From contig CAVWBK010000007.1 of NCBI GenBank assembly GCA_963753245.1, forward strand, positions 124,001-188,000: a DNA stretch of 64,000 nt. The letters are read 5' to 3'. Of the stretch, positions 45,222-54,806 are shown piece after piece. The translations under genes were made by a program, and so were the position numbers. Source of the DNA: VRUE01 sp963753245. Lineage in GTDB: Bacteria > Actinomycetota > Thermoleophilia > Solirubrobacterales > 70-9. The notes beneath the pieces were generated by a model. The model did not search any database. It saw only the letters and a list, made by a program, of their open reading frames with translations, and was not told the origin of the DNA. Every line of letters begins with the position of its first letter. Position 1 is the first letter of the stretch.

Positions 45222-47996
45222 ATGTCCCAGACCGCCACTAGCTCGCCGAAAAACGGTCTCAAGGGCCTCGCCATCGAACGCCGATTCTCGACCGCGGGGG
45301 TACATCCCTTCGACGAGATCGAGTGGGAGATCCGCGACGCCGTGATCGGCGACCCCGAGAAACCCGCCTTCGAACAGCGCGACGTCGAGTTTCCCAAGAG
45401 CTGGTCCCAAAACGCGACCAACATCGTTGCCCAGAAGTACTTCCGCGGACAGCTGGGCTCCGATCAGCGCGAGTCCTCGGTCAAACAGATTGTCGGCCGC
45501 GTGGCGGGGACGATCTCCGACTGGGGACGGGTTGGCGGCTATTTCGCCTCTGAGGAGGATGCCGAGGCTTTCGAGATGGAGCTGACCTCGATCCTGCTCA
45601 ACCAGCGGGCCGCCTTCAACTCGCCGGTCTGGTTCAACGTCGGTTTCGAGGAGACGCCGCAGTGTTCGGCCTGCTTCATTCTCAGCGTTGAGGACACGAT
45701 GGAGTCGATCCTCGCCTGGAACACGAAAGAGGGCAACATCTTCCGCGGTGGCTCCGGCTCGGGGATCAATCTCTCCAACATCCGCGGCTCGATGGAGCCG
45801 CTGCAGAAGGGCGGCACGGCGAGCGGCCCGGTCAGCTTCATGCGCGGCGCCGACGCCTGGGCGGGGACGATCAAGTCCGGTGGCAAGACGCGACGGGCGG
45901 CGAAGATGGTCGTTCTCGACGTCGACCATCCCGACATCGAGCACTTCATCTGGTGCAAGGCCGACGAGGAGAAGAAGGCCGGGGCGCTGCGTGATGCCGG
46001 CTTTGACATGTCAATCGACGGCGACGGCTTCACCTCGATCCAATACCAAAACGCCAACAACTCGGTGCGGGTCACCGACGATTTCATGGAGGCGGTCGAG
46101 GCCGGTGAGGATTGGGACCTGCTGGCGCGGACAACCGGCGAGTCGACCAAGACACTCCCGGCCCGAAACCTGATGAACCAGATCGCCGAGGCCGCCTGGC
46201 ACTGTGCCGATCCCGGCGTCCAGTACGACACGATCATCAACCGCTGGCACACCTGTCCGGAGTCGGGACGAATCAACGCCTCCAACCCATGCAGTGAGTA
46301 CATGCACGTTGATGACTCGGCCTGCAATCTGGCCTCGTTGAACCTGATGAAATTTCGCGACAAAGACGGCAGCTTCGACGTCGAGGACTTCGAGCACGCC
46401 GTCGACGTCGTCTTCCTCGCCCAGGAGATCGTGGTCGGATATTCCAGCTACCCAACCGAGGAGATCACCGCCAACGCCAACGCCTTCCGCCAGCTCGGGC
46501 TCGGTTACGCCAACCTCGGCGCGCTTTTGATGTCAGATGGCCTGCCCTATGACTCCGACGCGGGGCGAAACGTCGCCGCCGCGATCACGGCGCTGATGAC
46601 CGGCCGTGCCTATCGCCAGTCGGCGCTGATTGCCGCCGGCGCGACCGGGCCATATGACGAGTACGAGCGCAACCGCGACGCCCACAACGGAGTGATGCGA
46701 ATGCACCGCGACGCCTCCTATGACGTCGATCCGACCGGGGTCAAGGGCGAGCTCTTGGATGCCGCTCGGCGGGCCTGGGAGGAGGCAGTCGAGCTCGGCG
46801 AGGCACACGGCTATCGCAATGCCCAGGCGACCGTGCTCGCGCCGACCGGGACGATCAGCTTCCTGATGGACTGCGACACGACCGGTATCGAGCCGGACTT
46901 CTCGCTGGTCAAGTTCAAGGAGCTGGTTGGTGGCGGCCAGATGACGATCGTCAACAAATCTGTGCCGCTGGCGCTGCGCACGCTCGGCTACGCCGAGCCG
47001 CAGGTCGAGCAGATCAACGCCTACATCTCCGAGCAGAGCACGATCGTCGGCGCCCCCGGGCTGAGCGAGGAGCACCTGCCGGTTTTCGACGTCGCGGTCG
47101 GCGAGCGAGCGATCTCACACACCGGCCACATCGACATGATGGCCGCCACCCAGCCGTTCATCTCCGGCGCGATCTCAAAGACCGTCAACCTGCCGCAGGC
47201 GGCAACGGTCGATGACATCGCCGACGCCTACACGCGCGGCTGGAAGGGCGGCCTCAAGGCGCTGGCGATCTACCGTGACGGCTCGAAGACCGCCCAGGCA
47301 TTGCGCACCGACGCGCAGGAGGGCAAGGAAGTCGAGGCGCCGGCGCCGGTCCGCAAAAAGATGCCGCGCGAGCGGGAATCGATCACCCACAAGTTCTCGA
47401 TCGCTGGCCACGAGGGCTACATCACGGCCGGCAAGTACGACGATGGATCGATCGGGGAGATCTTCCTTACCGACATCGGCAAGGAGGGCTCGACGATGCG
47501 CGGGCTGCTCAACGCCTTTGCAACTTCAATCTCGATCGGCCTCCAGTACGGCGTGCCACTCGAGACCTTCGTGCGCAAGTTCAGCTACATGCGTTTCGAG
47601 CCGGAGGGGATCACCGGAAATCCCGAGATCCCATTCGCCAAATCGCTGCCCGACTACATCATGCGCTGGGTCGCGAGCCGTTTCATCGAGGACGCCGAAA
47701 CCCTCGAGGACCTGGGCATTCTCACCCAGGAGGTGCGGGCCAAACGCGATGCGGAGACGAGTCAGCTCGGTCTTGGCATCCCGACCGACACCGCGGGGCC
47801 CTCCAACGGCGGCAACGGCGCTGCGAAGAAACCGCTCGCCGCCGCCGAGGCACTGACCGAAACCCCCCCGGTGCGCCCGGCGAAAATGTCCGGCGGTGAC
47901 CTCGGACCCGCCTGTGAGCAGTGTGGCGGAATGATGCAGCGCACAGGCAGCTGCTACACCTGCAGCTCCTGCGGCAACAACACCGGCTGCGGCTGA
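45222..47996 (+). CDS. nrdJ: Adenosylcobalamin-dependent ribonucleotide reductase, class II
   Basis: 924 residues, ribosome site GAGAGGAG. Family blocks: 'NQRAAFNSPVWFNVGFEETP', 'CSACFILSVEDTMESILAWN', 'NIFRGGSGSGINLSNIRG', 'RAAKMVVLDVDHPDIEHFIW', the active-site Asn-x-Cys-x-Glu in 'NASNPCSEYMHVDDSACNLA', and 'APTGTISFLMDCDTTGIEPD'. A Cys-rich end, 'CEQCGGMMQRTGSCYTCSSC' and then GNNTGC, supplies the zinc-ribbon/redox tail. It makes deoxyribonucleotides with B12 and needs no oxygen. It stands alone. The 90-base leader is too short for a cobalamin riboswitch. Confidence 0.96.
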   Translation: MSQTATSSPKNGLKGLAIERRFSTAGVHPFDEIEWEIRDAVIGDPEKPAFEQRDVEFPKSWSQNATNIVAQKYFRGQLGSDQRESSVKQIVGRVAGTISDWGRVGGYFASEEDAEAFEMELTSILLNQRAAFNSPVWFNVGFEETPQCSACFILSVEDTMESILAWNTKEGNIFRGGSGSGINLSNIRGSMEPLQKGGTASGPVSFMRGADAWAGTIKSGGKTRRAAKMVVLDVDHPDIEHFIWCKADEEKKAGALRDAGFDMSIDGDGFTSIQYQNANNSVRVTDDFMEAVEAGEDWDLLARTTGESTKTLPARNLMNQIAEAAWHCADPGVQYDTIINRWHTCPESGRINASNPCSEYMHVDDSACNLASLNLMKFRDKDGSFDVEDFEHAVDVVFLAQEIVVGYSSYPTEEITANANAFRQLGLGYANLGALLMSDGLPYDSDAGRNVAAAITALMTGRAYRQSALIAAGATGPYDEYERNRDAHNGVMRMHRDASYDVDPTGVKGELLDAARRAWEEAVELGEAHGYRNAQATVLAPTGTISFLMDCDTTGIEPDFSLVKFKELVGGGQMTIVNKSVPLALRTLGYAEPQVEQINAYISEQSTIVGAPGLSEEHLPVFDVAVGERAISHTGHIDMMAATQPFISGAISKTVNLPQAATVDDIADAYTRGWKGGLKALAIYRDGSKTAQALRTDAQEGKEVEAPAPVRKKMPRERESITHKFSIAGHEGYITAGKYDDGSIGEIFLTDIGKEGSTMRGLLNAFATSISIGLQYGVPLETFVRKFSYMRFEPEGITGNPEIPFAKSLPDYIMRWVASRFIEDAETLEDLGILTQEVRAKRDAETSQLGLGIPTDTAGPSNGGNGAAKKPLAAAEALTETPPVRPAKMSGGDLGPACEQCGGMMQRTGSCYTCSSCGNNTGCG

Positions 47997-48073
47997 TCCA
48001 ACGCTGAACCCAAGCGAGGGCGATAGCGGCGGCGGCGGGCATTGCCGGCGGCGGCGGCGCAAACCTCCCAGCT

Positions 48074-49420
48074 CTATCGACTGAGAATGACCTCGGCGTT
48101 ATGGCGCGGGGTCTCGGTGATCGCCCGACGGAAGGGCCGCTCGGACTCACCGCGGGCGGGGCGCAGATGGCGGCGCTTGACCAGCTCCTCGAGCACGACG
48201 GTCATCTCGAACTGGGCGAAGGCGGCGCCAAGGCAGCGGCGGATACCGCCACCGAAGGGAATCCAAGTGTAGGTGCCGGGCGGGGTCTGCAAGAAGCGCT
48301 CGGGCAGGAAGCGCTCGGGTTCGGGGTAGACCTCGGGGTCGCGGTGAACCAGGTGGATGCAGGGCGTGACCGTGACCCCGTCGGGTAGCTCATAGCCGCC
48401 GATCTCGACCGGCTCGGTCAGCGTCCTGGCGACCAAGACGATCACCGGCCGCAGTCGCAGTGTCTCTTGAATCGTCGCCGTCAGGTAGGCGTCCTCTCCG
48501 GCCAGGATCTCCTCGCGCAGGCGCTCGAGCTTCTCCGGGTGGCGGACCAGGCGCTCCATCGCCCAGGAGAGAGCGGTCGCGGTCGTCTCATGCCCGGCGA
48601 CCAGCAGGGTGAGCAACTCATCGCGCATCTCGGCCTCGCTCATCGGAGTACCGTCCTCGTGGCGCGCCTCGACCAGCAGCGAGAGGATGTCGTCGCGCTC
48701 GGCGGTGTCGGCTGCCGCACGGCGCTCGGCGATCTCGAGCTGAAGCAGCTGATCGACGCGGCCGATGCGGCGCCGAAACTTCGGGATGCGGCCGACGCGG
48801 TCTGGGCCGGCGAGGATCACGGGCCCGAGCGCGAGCGGGTTCGTGGTCAGGTTGAGGAAATCGCGCAGCGCGACCCGCAGGGCATTCATGCGCTCGCCCT
48901 GGTGAACACCGAAGACGGTCTCGAGGATGATCTCGAGGGTCATCGCCTGCATCCGCGGCCGCAGCTGGTGGGGGCTGCCCAGCGGCCAGCTCTCGATCTC
49001 GCGGCTGGCGATCTGCGCCATTCTCTCGCGGTAGCCCTGCATGCGCTCGCCGTGAAAGGGCGGCAGCAGCAACCGTCGTTGGCTGATGTGCGGCTTCCCG
49101 TCAAGCACGAGAACCGAGTTCTCACCGAGGATCGGGCGCAGAACTCGATTGCCCTCTCCGGCGTGGAAGATGCGCGGGTCGCCGGTGAAGACCTGTTTGA
49201 CCGCGGCGGGGTCTGAGAGCACGACCCAGGTTCCTTCGTAGGCGATGTTGAGTGTGAACATCGGGCCCAGGCGCGAACGGCACTGCTCCAGCATCCACTG
49301 CGCCCGGCGCGACCAGATCGCGGTCTGCAAAACCCGACCCATCCGCGGTCCCGGGGGCAGGCCACGCATGGCGGCGCCCCTATCAGGCCGCCCGATCGGT
49401 GTGGCAGTTGCCGCCTCCAT
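48074..49420 (-). CDS. Cytochrome P450
   Basis: 448 residues from the ATG at 49420; an ATG at 49369 just before 'RGLPPGPRMGRVLQTAI' may be the true start. The heme loop is 'WIPFGGGIRRCLGAAFAQFE' (FxxGxRxCxG), the K-helix 'TIQETLRLRPVIVLVARTL' (ExxR), and the I-helix 'LLVAGHETTATALSWAMERL'. The Pro-rich start is typical. There is no membrane anchor. It is divergent from an esterase. No redox partner or biosynthetic cluster is nearby, so the substrate cannot be guessed. Confidence 0.95.
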   Translation of the reverse strand: MEAATATPIGRPDRGAAMRGLPPGPRMGRVLQTAIWSRRAQWMLEQCRSRLGPMFTLNIAYEGTWVVLSDPAAVKQVFTGDPRIFHAGEGNRVLRPILGENSVLVLDGKPHISQRRLLLPPFHGERMQGYRERMAQIASREIESWPLGSPHQLRPRMQAMTLEIILETVFGVHQGERMNALRVALRDFLNLTTNPLALGPVILAGPDRVGRIPKFRRRIGRVDQLLQLEIAERRAAADTAERDDILSLLVEARHEDGTPMSEAEMRDELLTLLVAGHETTATALSWAMERLVRHPEKLERLREEILAGEDAYLTATIQETLRLRPVIVLVARTLTEPVEIGGYELPDGVTVTPCIHLVHRDPEVYPEPERFLPERFLQTPPGTYTWIPFGGGIRRCLGAAFAQFEMTVVLEELVKRRHLRPARGESERPFRRAITETPRHNAEVILSR

Positions 49421-49516
49421 GCCCTCTGGCTGGCACCGTAGCGCTCCTGGCCCGCCGGCCAGTGTGACGTCGCTCCGCGCCCGCCCGGGCCTGCCAAATC
49501 GCTAGCCTGATCCGTC

Positions 49517-50584
49517 GTGGTTCAGCCTCGCCTACCCGCCTCGCTTGAGTCCCGCATCCTGCGGCGACTCTGCTCGTTGCCATCGCGCACTCAGCGGCGC
49601 ATGTTCGGAGCCCCGCCGCAGATCGAGGGCCAGGAACTCGCCACCGATGTGCACGTAATCACCAGCATGGCGAGCAAGACCGGTGAGAACTCGCTGACCG
49701 GAGGCCTGCCGCCAAAAGAGGCGCGCGCCTTCGTTCGCCGCGGGTCCGCCGCCTCGGCGGGGCCCAGGATCCCGATGGGTGAGGTGGTCGAGCTCGAGAT
49801 CCCAGGGCCAGCCGGACGCCTGCCGGCGCGCCTCTATGTTCCCCTTGGCGCACCGCCCCCCCCGCGTCCGATGCTCGTCTATTACCACGGCGGCGGCTGG
49901 ATGGTCGGCGACCTGGAAACCCACGACAGCGCCTGCCGCTTCCTCGCCGCCCATTCGGGCACGACGATCCTCTCGCCGACCTATCGCCTCGCACCCGAGC
50001 ACCCCTTCCCGGCGGCGGTCGAAGACGCACGGGCGGCCTGGGTCTGGGCCTTCTCGGCTGTCGCTGAGCTCGGCGTGGACCCAGCCCGAATAGCGATCGG
50101 CGGCGATTCGGCCGGCGGCAACCTGGCCGCCGGCGTCGCGATCGCGATGCGGGACTGCAGCGGGCCACGGGCCGCCATGCAGCTCCTCGCCTATCCAGCC
50201 ACCGAGGCGGTCGAGCCACGGCCCTCGCGGGCAACCTTTGCCCAGGGGTTCTTCCTCACCCAGATGGACATCGATCACTGCGAACGCGCCTACCTGCCCG
50301 ACAAGGCGATGGGCTATGACCCCTACGCCTCGATTCTGCGCACCCCCGATCTCTCCAGATTGCCGCCCGCCTACGTCTGCACCGCGGGCTTCGACCCGAT
50401 CCGTGATGAGGCCGAGCAATACGCGCAGCGGATGCGCGCCGAGGGGACCAAGGTGGCGCTTCGCCGCCACCCGCGCCTCACGCACCTGTTCGTCAACATG
50501 ACCGGTGTCTCGCGCTCCTGCCGCGCGGCGATGCTGGAGACGGCCGGGGCGCTTCGCATGGGCCTGGCGAGCCCCCCTATCTGA
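49517..50584 (+). CDS. Alpha/beta hydrolase, hormone-sensitive-lipase family esterase
   Basis: 355 residues from a GTG at 49517. The oxyanion motif HGGG is in 'PMLVYYHGGGWMVGDLETHD', the nucleophile Ser in 'IAIGGDSAGGNLAAGVAIAM', the Asp in 'TAGFDPIRDEAEQYAQRMRA' and the His in 'RRHPRLTHLFVNMTGVSRS'. All catalytic residues are in place. It should cleave short or medium acyl esters in the cytoplasm. The stop abuts the convergent permease gene (1 base apart). Confidence 0.93.
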   Translation: MVQPRLPASLESRILRRLCSLPSRTQRRMFGAPPQIEGQELATDVHVITSMASKTGENSLTGGLPPKEARAFVRRGSAASAGPRIPMGEVVELEIPGPAGRLPARLYVPLGAPPPPRPMLVYYHGGGWMVGDLETHDSACRFLAAHSGTTILSPTYRLAPEHPFPAAVEDARAAWVWAFSAVAELGVDPARIAIGGDSAGGNLAAGVAIAMRDCSGPRAAMQLLAYPATEAVEPRPSRATFAQGFFLTQMDIDHCERAYLPDKAMGYDPYASILRTPDLSRLPPAYVCTAGFDPIRDEAEQYAQRMRAEGTKVALRRHPRLTHLFVNMTGVSRSCRAAMLETAGALRMGLASPPI

Positions 50585-53134
50585 TCACTCGTACTGCAGC
50601 GCCTCGAGCACATCTAGACGCGCGGCCCGGCGTGCCGGGGCGATCGCCGCGAGAACGCCGGCGATCGAGGCGAAGACGAGCAGCAAGATCAGCGAGCCGA
50701 CCGGATAGGAGAGGGTGAATCCTTCGCCCTTCAGGGGTTGAGCGATCAGGGTCGCGAAGATCACCCCCAGCAGCATGCCGAGGATGGCGCCGATCAGGGC
50801 CGTGATCACCGACTCGTAGCGGATCATCGTCCGAACCTGGCGCCGCGACATGCCGATCGCGCGCAGCATCCCCAGCTCCCGGGTGCGTTCGTGAATTGAG
50901 AGCGCCAGCGTGTTGGCGATGCCGAACAAGGAGATCACGATCGCGAGGAAAAGCAGGGCGTAGACAAGGTGCACGAGCTGGTCGACCTGTTCTTCACGGC
51001 TTTCCTTGAGTTCCTGCTGGTTCAGCACTTCTGCGGTTGGGAAGGCGACTTCTACCCCTTTGGTCAGGAGCGCCTGGACTTTGGCCGCGTCAGCACCCGG
51101 CGCGGTCTCGATGAAGTCGACCGTGTCCTGGGTCTGGCTGAAATCGCGAGCGAGGGCGGATTGGGTGATCAGCACGCTGCCGAAAAAGTCCAGCTTTGAG
51201 GAAAACGTGCCGGCCACTTCGAAGCGCGGCCGGCGACGGGTCTGGCTGAGCAGCCCGAAGCGGTCACCAACTTCGAGTTCGTGGGCGGAGGCAAAGGAGT
51301 CCGAGACGATCGCCTGGCGATCGGAGAGACCGCGAAGCGCCGCCGGGCCGCCGGACTTCCATTCGAGGGCGACCGCGCTCTCGATGTTGGGCGTTGGCGC
51401 CGAAACCCGCGCCCTGGCGCCGCTGCCGAGAACCTTCGCCTGGGAGGAGCGAATTGTCGCCACCCGCCCGACCCCAGGCACCTTGCGCGCCGCCCTTGCC
51501 GCCCCGCTCGGGATCGGTGAGAAGCCATCGCTGTTTTGGATCACCAGCCCGCCGGCGAAGTTTTCATCGACGACCTGGGCGACCGAACTCTTCAGCCCAG
51601 CGGCAAAAACCGTGACAAAGGCGACCAGGGCGAGGCCGATCATCAGCGCCGCTGCGGTGACCGCTGTCCGGCTTGGATTTCGCTGAGCGTTCTCGCGGGC
51701 CAGCCTGCCGGTGAGGCGACGCAGTCGCTCCAGGGGCCATCCGGCGATCGTCGCAAGCGGCGGCACCAGTCGCGGGCTGAAGAGGGAGACGGCGAAGACG
51801 ATGATCACCGCGCCACCGCCGACCAACCCGGCGGCGGTGCCCGCCGAGGCGCTACCGAAGAGCCCCGCCAGGACCATCACCAGACCGGCGGCTGAGAGCA
51901 GGATCGAGAGCAGAACGATCAGCAGCCGTCGGCGGCGGGTCGGGGGCGGATTGAAGGCGTTCAGTGCGGCGATCGGCGGCACCCTGGTTGAGCGCAGCGC
52001 GGGGATCAGCGAAGACAGCAGGGTGACCGCGACGCCGATCAGCAGCGCGATCACAACCGTCCGCGACTTCAACACCAGGGCGGTTGTCGGCAGGTCGATT
52101 TCGAAGGCTTCGAGCAAAGCCTTGAGCAGCAGGGCGATGAGCAGGCCGCCGGCGATGCCGATGATCGCCCCGACTAAGCCGATCGCAAGTGCCTCGACGA
52201 TAACGCTGGAAAGGATCTGGCGGCGCGAGGCTCCGAGCGTACGCAGCATCCCAAACTCGCTGACCCGCTGGGCGACGGTGATCGAGAAGGTGTTGAAGAT
52301 CAAGAAGGAGCCGACGAAGATCGCGATGAAGGCGAAGACGAGCAGAAAGGTCGGCAGGAAGCTGAGGTTGTTGCGGATTTCTTCAGAGCTGCGGTCGGCG
52401 CTTTCGGTTCCCGTCTCGACCCGGACCCCGGGCGGCATCTCGCTCGCCACCCTGCGTTTGAGCAGCATCGGCGATACGCCGTTTTCGGCGGCCACCGAGA
52501 TCTGATCGAAACGGCCGACCTTGTGGGTGAGGCGCTGGGCGACGGGCAGCGTCACCTGGGCGATGCTGGCGCCGCCAAAGGAGGCGCTGCCAAGACGGGT
52601 GAAGCCAACCAGGCGAAACGTGCGCACCCGCCCCTGGCCGACGATCTCGATGTTCTTGCCAAGCGCCAGACCCGACCCTTCGGCCGCCGCCTGGTCAAGG
52701 CTGGCTTCGGTCGGTCCACGCGGCGGATGGCCTTCGACGTAGTTCAGCGACTCAAGCCCGTCAGGAAGGGTCGAGGAGATGAACTTTGGGGCGAATTTGT
52801 TGCCGATCTTTTCCCGCTTGGAGTTGAAGAAACCTCCCGGTGTGAAGATCGCGCCCGCCGCCAGCCTGACACCCGGCGTGGAGCGCACCCTCGGCAGCAG
52901 CGCGGCGCTGACGGTCGGCACTTCGCCGTTTTGCTGTTCGACCGGGTTCTGGGCGGTGATCACGACGCTGGTCCCACTCAGCGACTCGCTGAATATTTCG
53001 TCAAAGGCGGCGAAGATCGTGTCGGTGAGGACGTAGGAGCCGGCGACGAACGCGACCCCGATGACGACCGCCAGGGTCGTGCTCAGCGCCCGCGCCTTCC
53101 GCGCCCAGAGATTCTTGAGGGCGAGGCTAGTCAA
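50585..53134 (-). CDS. MacB/FtsX-type ABC transporter permease
   Basis: 849 residues from a TTG at 53134 that overlaps the ATPase stop (TTGACTAG). Layout: a membrane helix ('ARALSTTLAVVIGVAFVAGS'), an outer domain (about 40-250), FtsX core 1 with three helices (about 255-375, 'VSEFGMLRTLGASRRQILSS'), a central pair of helices (about 395-460), a second helix ('AVTAAALMIGLALVAFVTVF'), a second outer domain, and FtsX core 2 at the end ('RELGMLRAIGMSRRQVRTMI'). This full-length, duplicated form occurs widely in actinobacteria and exports or handles lipids, peptides or wall parts. It pairs with the ATPase upstream. Confidence 0.92.
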   Translation of the reverse strand: MTSLALKNLWARKARALSTTLAVVIGVAFVAGSYVLTDTIFAAFDEIFSESLSGTSVVITAQNPVEQQNGEVPTVSAALLPRVRSTPGVRLAAGAIFTPGGFFNSKREKIGNKFAPKFISSTLPDGLESLNYVEGHPPRGPTEASLDQAAAEGSGLALGKNIEIVGQGRVRTFRLVGFTRLGSASFGGASIAQVTLPVAQRLTHKVGRFDQISVAAENGVSPMLLKRRVASEMPPGVRVETGTESADRSSEEIRNNLSFLPTFLLVFAFIAIFVGSFLIFNTFSITVAQRVSEFGMLRTLGASRRQILSSVIVEALAIGLVGAIIGIAGGLLIALLLKALLEAFEIDLPTTALVLKSRTVVIALLIGVAVTLLSSLIPALRSTRVPPIAALNAFNPPPTRRRRLLIVLLSILLSAAGLVMVLAGLFGSASAGTAAGLVGGGAVIIVFAVSLFSPRLVPPLATIAGWPLERLRRLTGRLARENAQRNPSRTAVTAAALMIGLALVAFVTVFAAGLKSSVAQVVDENFAGGLVIQNSDGFSPIPSGAARAARKVPGVGRVATIRSSQAKVLGSGARARVSAPTPNIESAVALEWKSGGPAALRGLSDRQAIVSDSFASAHELEVGDRFGLLSQTRRRPRFEVAGTFSSKLDFFGSVLITQSALARDFSQTQDTVDFIETAPGADAAKVQALLTKGVEVAFPTAEVLNQQELKESREEQVDQLVHLVYALLFLAIVISLFGIANTLALSIHERTRELGMLRAIGMSRRQVRTMIRYESVITALIGAILGMLLGVIFATLIAQPLKGEGFTLSYPVGSLILLLVFASIAGVLAAIAPARRAARLDVLEALQYE

Positions 53135-53848
53135 CTTGCTTCATCAGCTCGATCACGTCCTCAGTCGAGCCCGGAACCGCGTCGTGGACGATCCTGCCAT
53201 CGCTCAGGGTGATCAGCCTGTCGGCGTGCGCGGCGGCGCCCGGGTCGTGGGTGACCATGATCACCGTCTGACCAAACTCATCGACTGCCCGGCGCAGCAG
53301 GTTCAGCACCTCCTCGCTGGCCTTTGAGTCGAGGTTCCCGGTCGGCTCATCGGCGAAGACCACGGCCGGCTTGGAGACCAGCGCCCTGGCGACCGCGACC
53401 CGCTGCTGCTGCCCGCCGGAGAGCTCGGCGGGCCGATGCCTGCGCCGATCCTCGAGTCCGACAGTTCGAATCAGCTGGTCAAGCCACTCGCGATCGGGCT
53501 TGCGACCGGCGATCGAGAGCGGCAACAGGAGATTCTCTTCGGCGCTCAGGACCGGGAGCAGATTGAAGAACTGAAAGACGAAGCCAAGTTTGTCGCGGCG
53601 CAGCTTGGTCAGTGCCTTGTCGTCGAGGTTGGTGATCTCCTGCCCATCGAGGCTCACGGTCCCCGTGGTCGGCCGGTCGAGACCGGCGAGGATGTGCATC
53701 AGGGTCGACTTGCCCGATCCCGAGGGGCCCATGATCGCGGTGAATTTGCCGCGCTCAAAACCGGTGCTGACCTCGAGCAGGGCATCGACAGCCGCCGCGC
53801 CCTCACCGTAGCGGCGGGCCAGGTCGGTGGCGACTACTACCTGTCCAT
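53127..53848 (-). CDS. ABC transporter ATPase (LolD/MacB type), 5' frame problem
   Basis: The clean frame opens at 53732 with 'MGPSGSGKSTLMHILAGL', which is the Walker A region and so cannot be the true N-terminus. Family similarity runs on upstream: 'VVVATDLARRYGEGAAAVDA' and 'LEVSTGFERGKFTAI'. The obvious ATG at 53848 is one base out of frame ('ATGGACAGG' then TAG). One missing G would give 'MDRVVVATDLARRYGEG'. Other marks: signature 'AELSGGQQQRVAVARALVSK', Walker B 'PAVVFADEPTGNLDSKASEE', H-loop 'VIMVTHDPGAAAHADRLITL'. It powers the permease downstream (8-base overlap). Confidence 0.85.
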
Positions 53849-54020
53849 CCGGAGTACTAATCGATTTACGGTATCGAGATCGGCGGCCTCACGGCACCCG
53901 ACAGGTTTCCTGCGAGAGCCGGGTGCGCTAGCCAAGTCCGCTGCCGGTCGGGTGCGGTACCCGACGAGCCTGGCGCCCCGCGCGCAATTGGCCCAGCTCT
54001 CGCAGGTACCCTGGGCCGCG

Positions 54021-54806
54021 ATGGCGCTGGCCGATGAATTTGACGGGCTCCTGGTCGATCTCGACGGAGTGGTATGGATCGGCCCCGAGCTGGTGCCCGG
54101 CTCCGCGGAGGTACTGCGAAGTCTGTTCGCGGGCGGCAAGCCGATTGTCTTCGTCACCAACAATCCCGGCCGCCCGCCGCGGAGCTACGCGGAGCGGCTG
54201 CGAGGCGCCGGGGTGGCGGCCGAGGAGCAGCAGATCATCACCGCCGGAATGGCGACCGCAGGACTGGCGGCCCGGCGCCTCGGCGCCGGGGCCAGTGCTT
54301 TTGTGCTCGGCGCCGAGGCCTTTCAGGCGGCTGCCCGGGAGGCGGGACTGGAGGTTCTGAGGGGCGAGGCGGCCCGCGACGCTGAGGCGATCCTCGTCTC
54401 CGGACACCGCGGCTTTGACTACGAGGAGCTCCTCACCGCCACCCTCGCCCTGCAGGGTGGCGCGGCGCTCTTCGCGACCAGCCACGACCCGACCCTGCCG
54501 ATGCCCGGCGGTGATTGGCCCGGGACCGGGGCGATCCTCGCCGCGGTCGAGACCGCCTCGGGAGCCAGAGCCGAGATCGGCGGCAAGCCAGAGCGCCACC
54601 TCTTTGACCTTGCCCGTGAACGGATCGGCGGCCCCGGCCGGGTGGCGATGGTCGGTGATCGGATCTCTTCTGACATCGAGGGCGGTCAGCGGGCGGGCCT
54701 GACCACGATCCTCGTCCTCAGTGGCGCCACGACGCGGGCCGACGCGGAAGCGGCCGCGGTCACGCCCGACCACCTGATCGCCGACCTCGCCGGCCTCTTG
54801 GAATGA
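54021..54806 (+). CDS. HAD-superfamily phosphatase, NagD-like (subfamily IIA)
   Basis: 261 residues from the ATG at 54021. Motif I is 'DGLLVDLDGVVWIGPELVPG' (nucleophile Asp and Asp+2), motif II 'KPIVFVTNNPGRPPRSYAER', motif III Lys in 'EIGGKPERHLFDLARERIGG' and motif IV 'RVAMVGDRISSDIEGGQRAG'. The large cap of type C2A fits the middle part. NagD-like enzymes hydrolyse nucleotide or sugar phosphates. Its stop overlaps the MFS start (ATGA). Confidence 0.92.
   Translation: MALADEFDGLLVDLDGVVWIGPELVPGSAEVLRSLFAGGKPIVFVTNNPGRPPRSYAERLRGAGVAAEEQQIITAGMATAGLAARRLGAGASAFVLGAEAFQAAAREAGLEVLRGEAARDAEAILVSGHRGFDYEELLTATLALQGGAALFATSHDPTLPMPGGDWPGTGAILAAVETASGARAEIGGKPERHLFDLARERIGGPGRVAMVGDRISSDIEGGQRAGLTTILVLSGATTRADAEAAAVTPDHLIADLAGLLE

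Noticed and set aside
48000..48073. GC-rich GGCGGCGG...GCCGGCGG run between nrdJ and P450 as a terminator
   Set aside because: The two arms do not pair as a continuous stem, and it is mostly simple GGC repeat.
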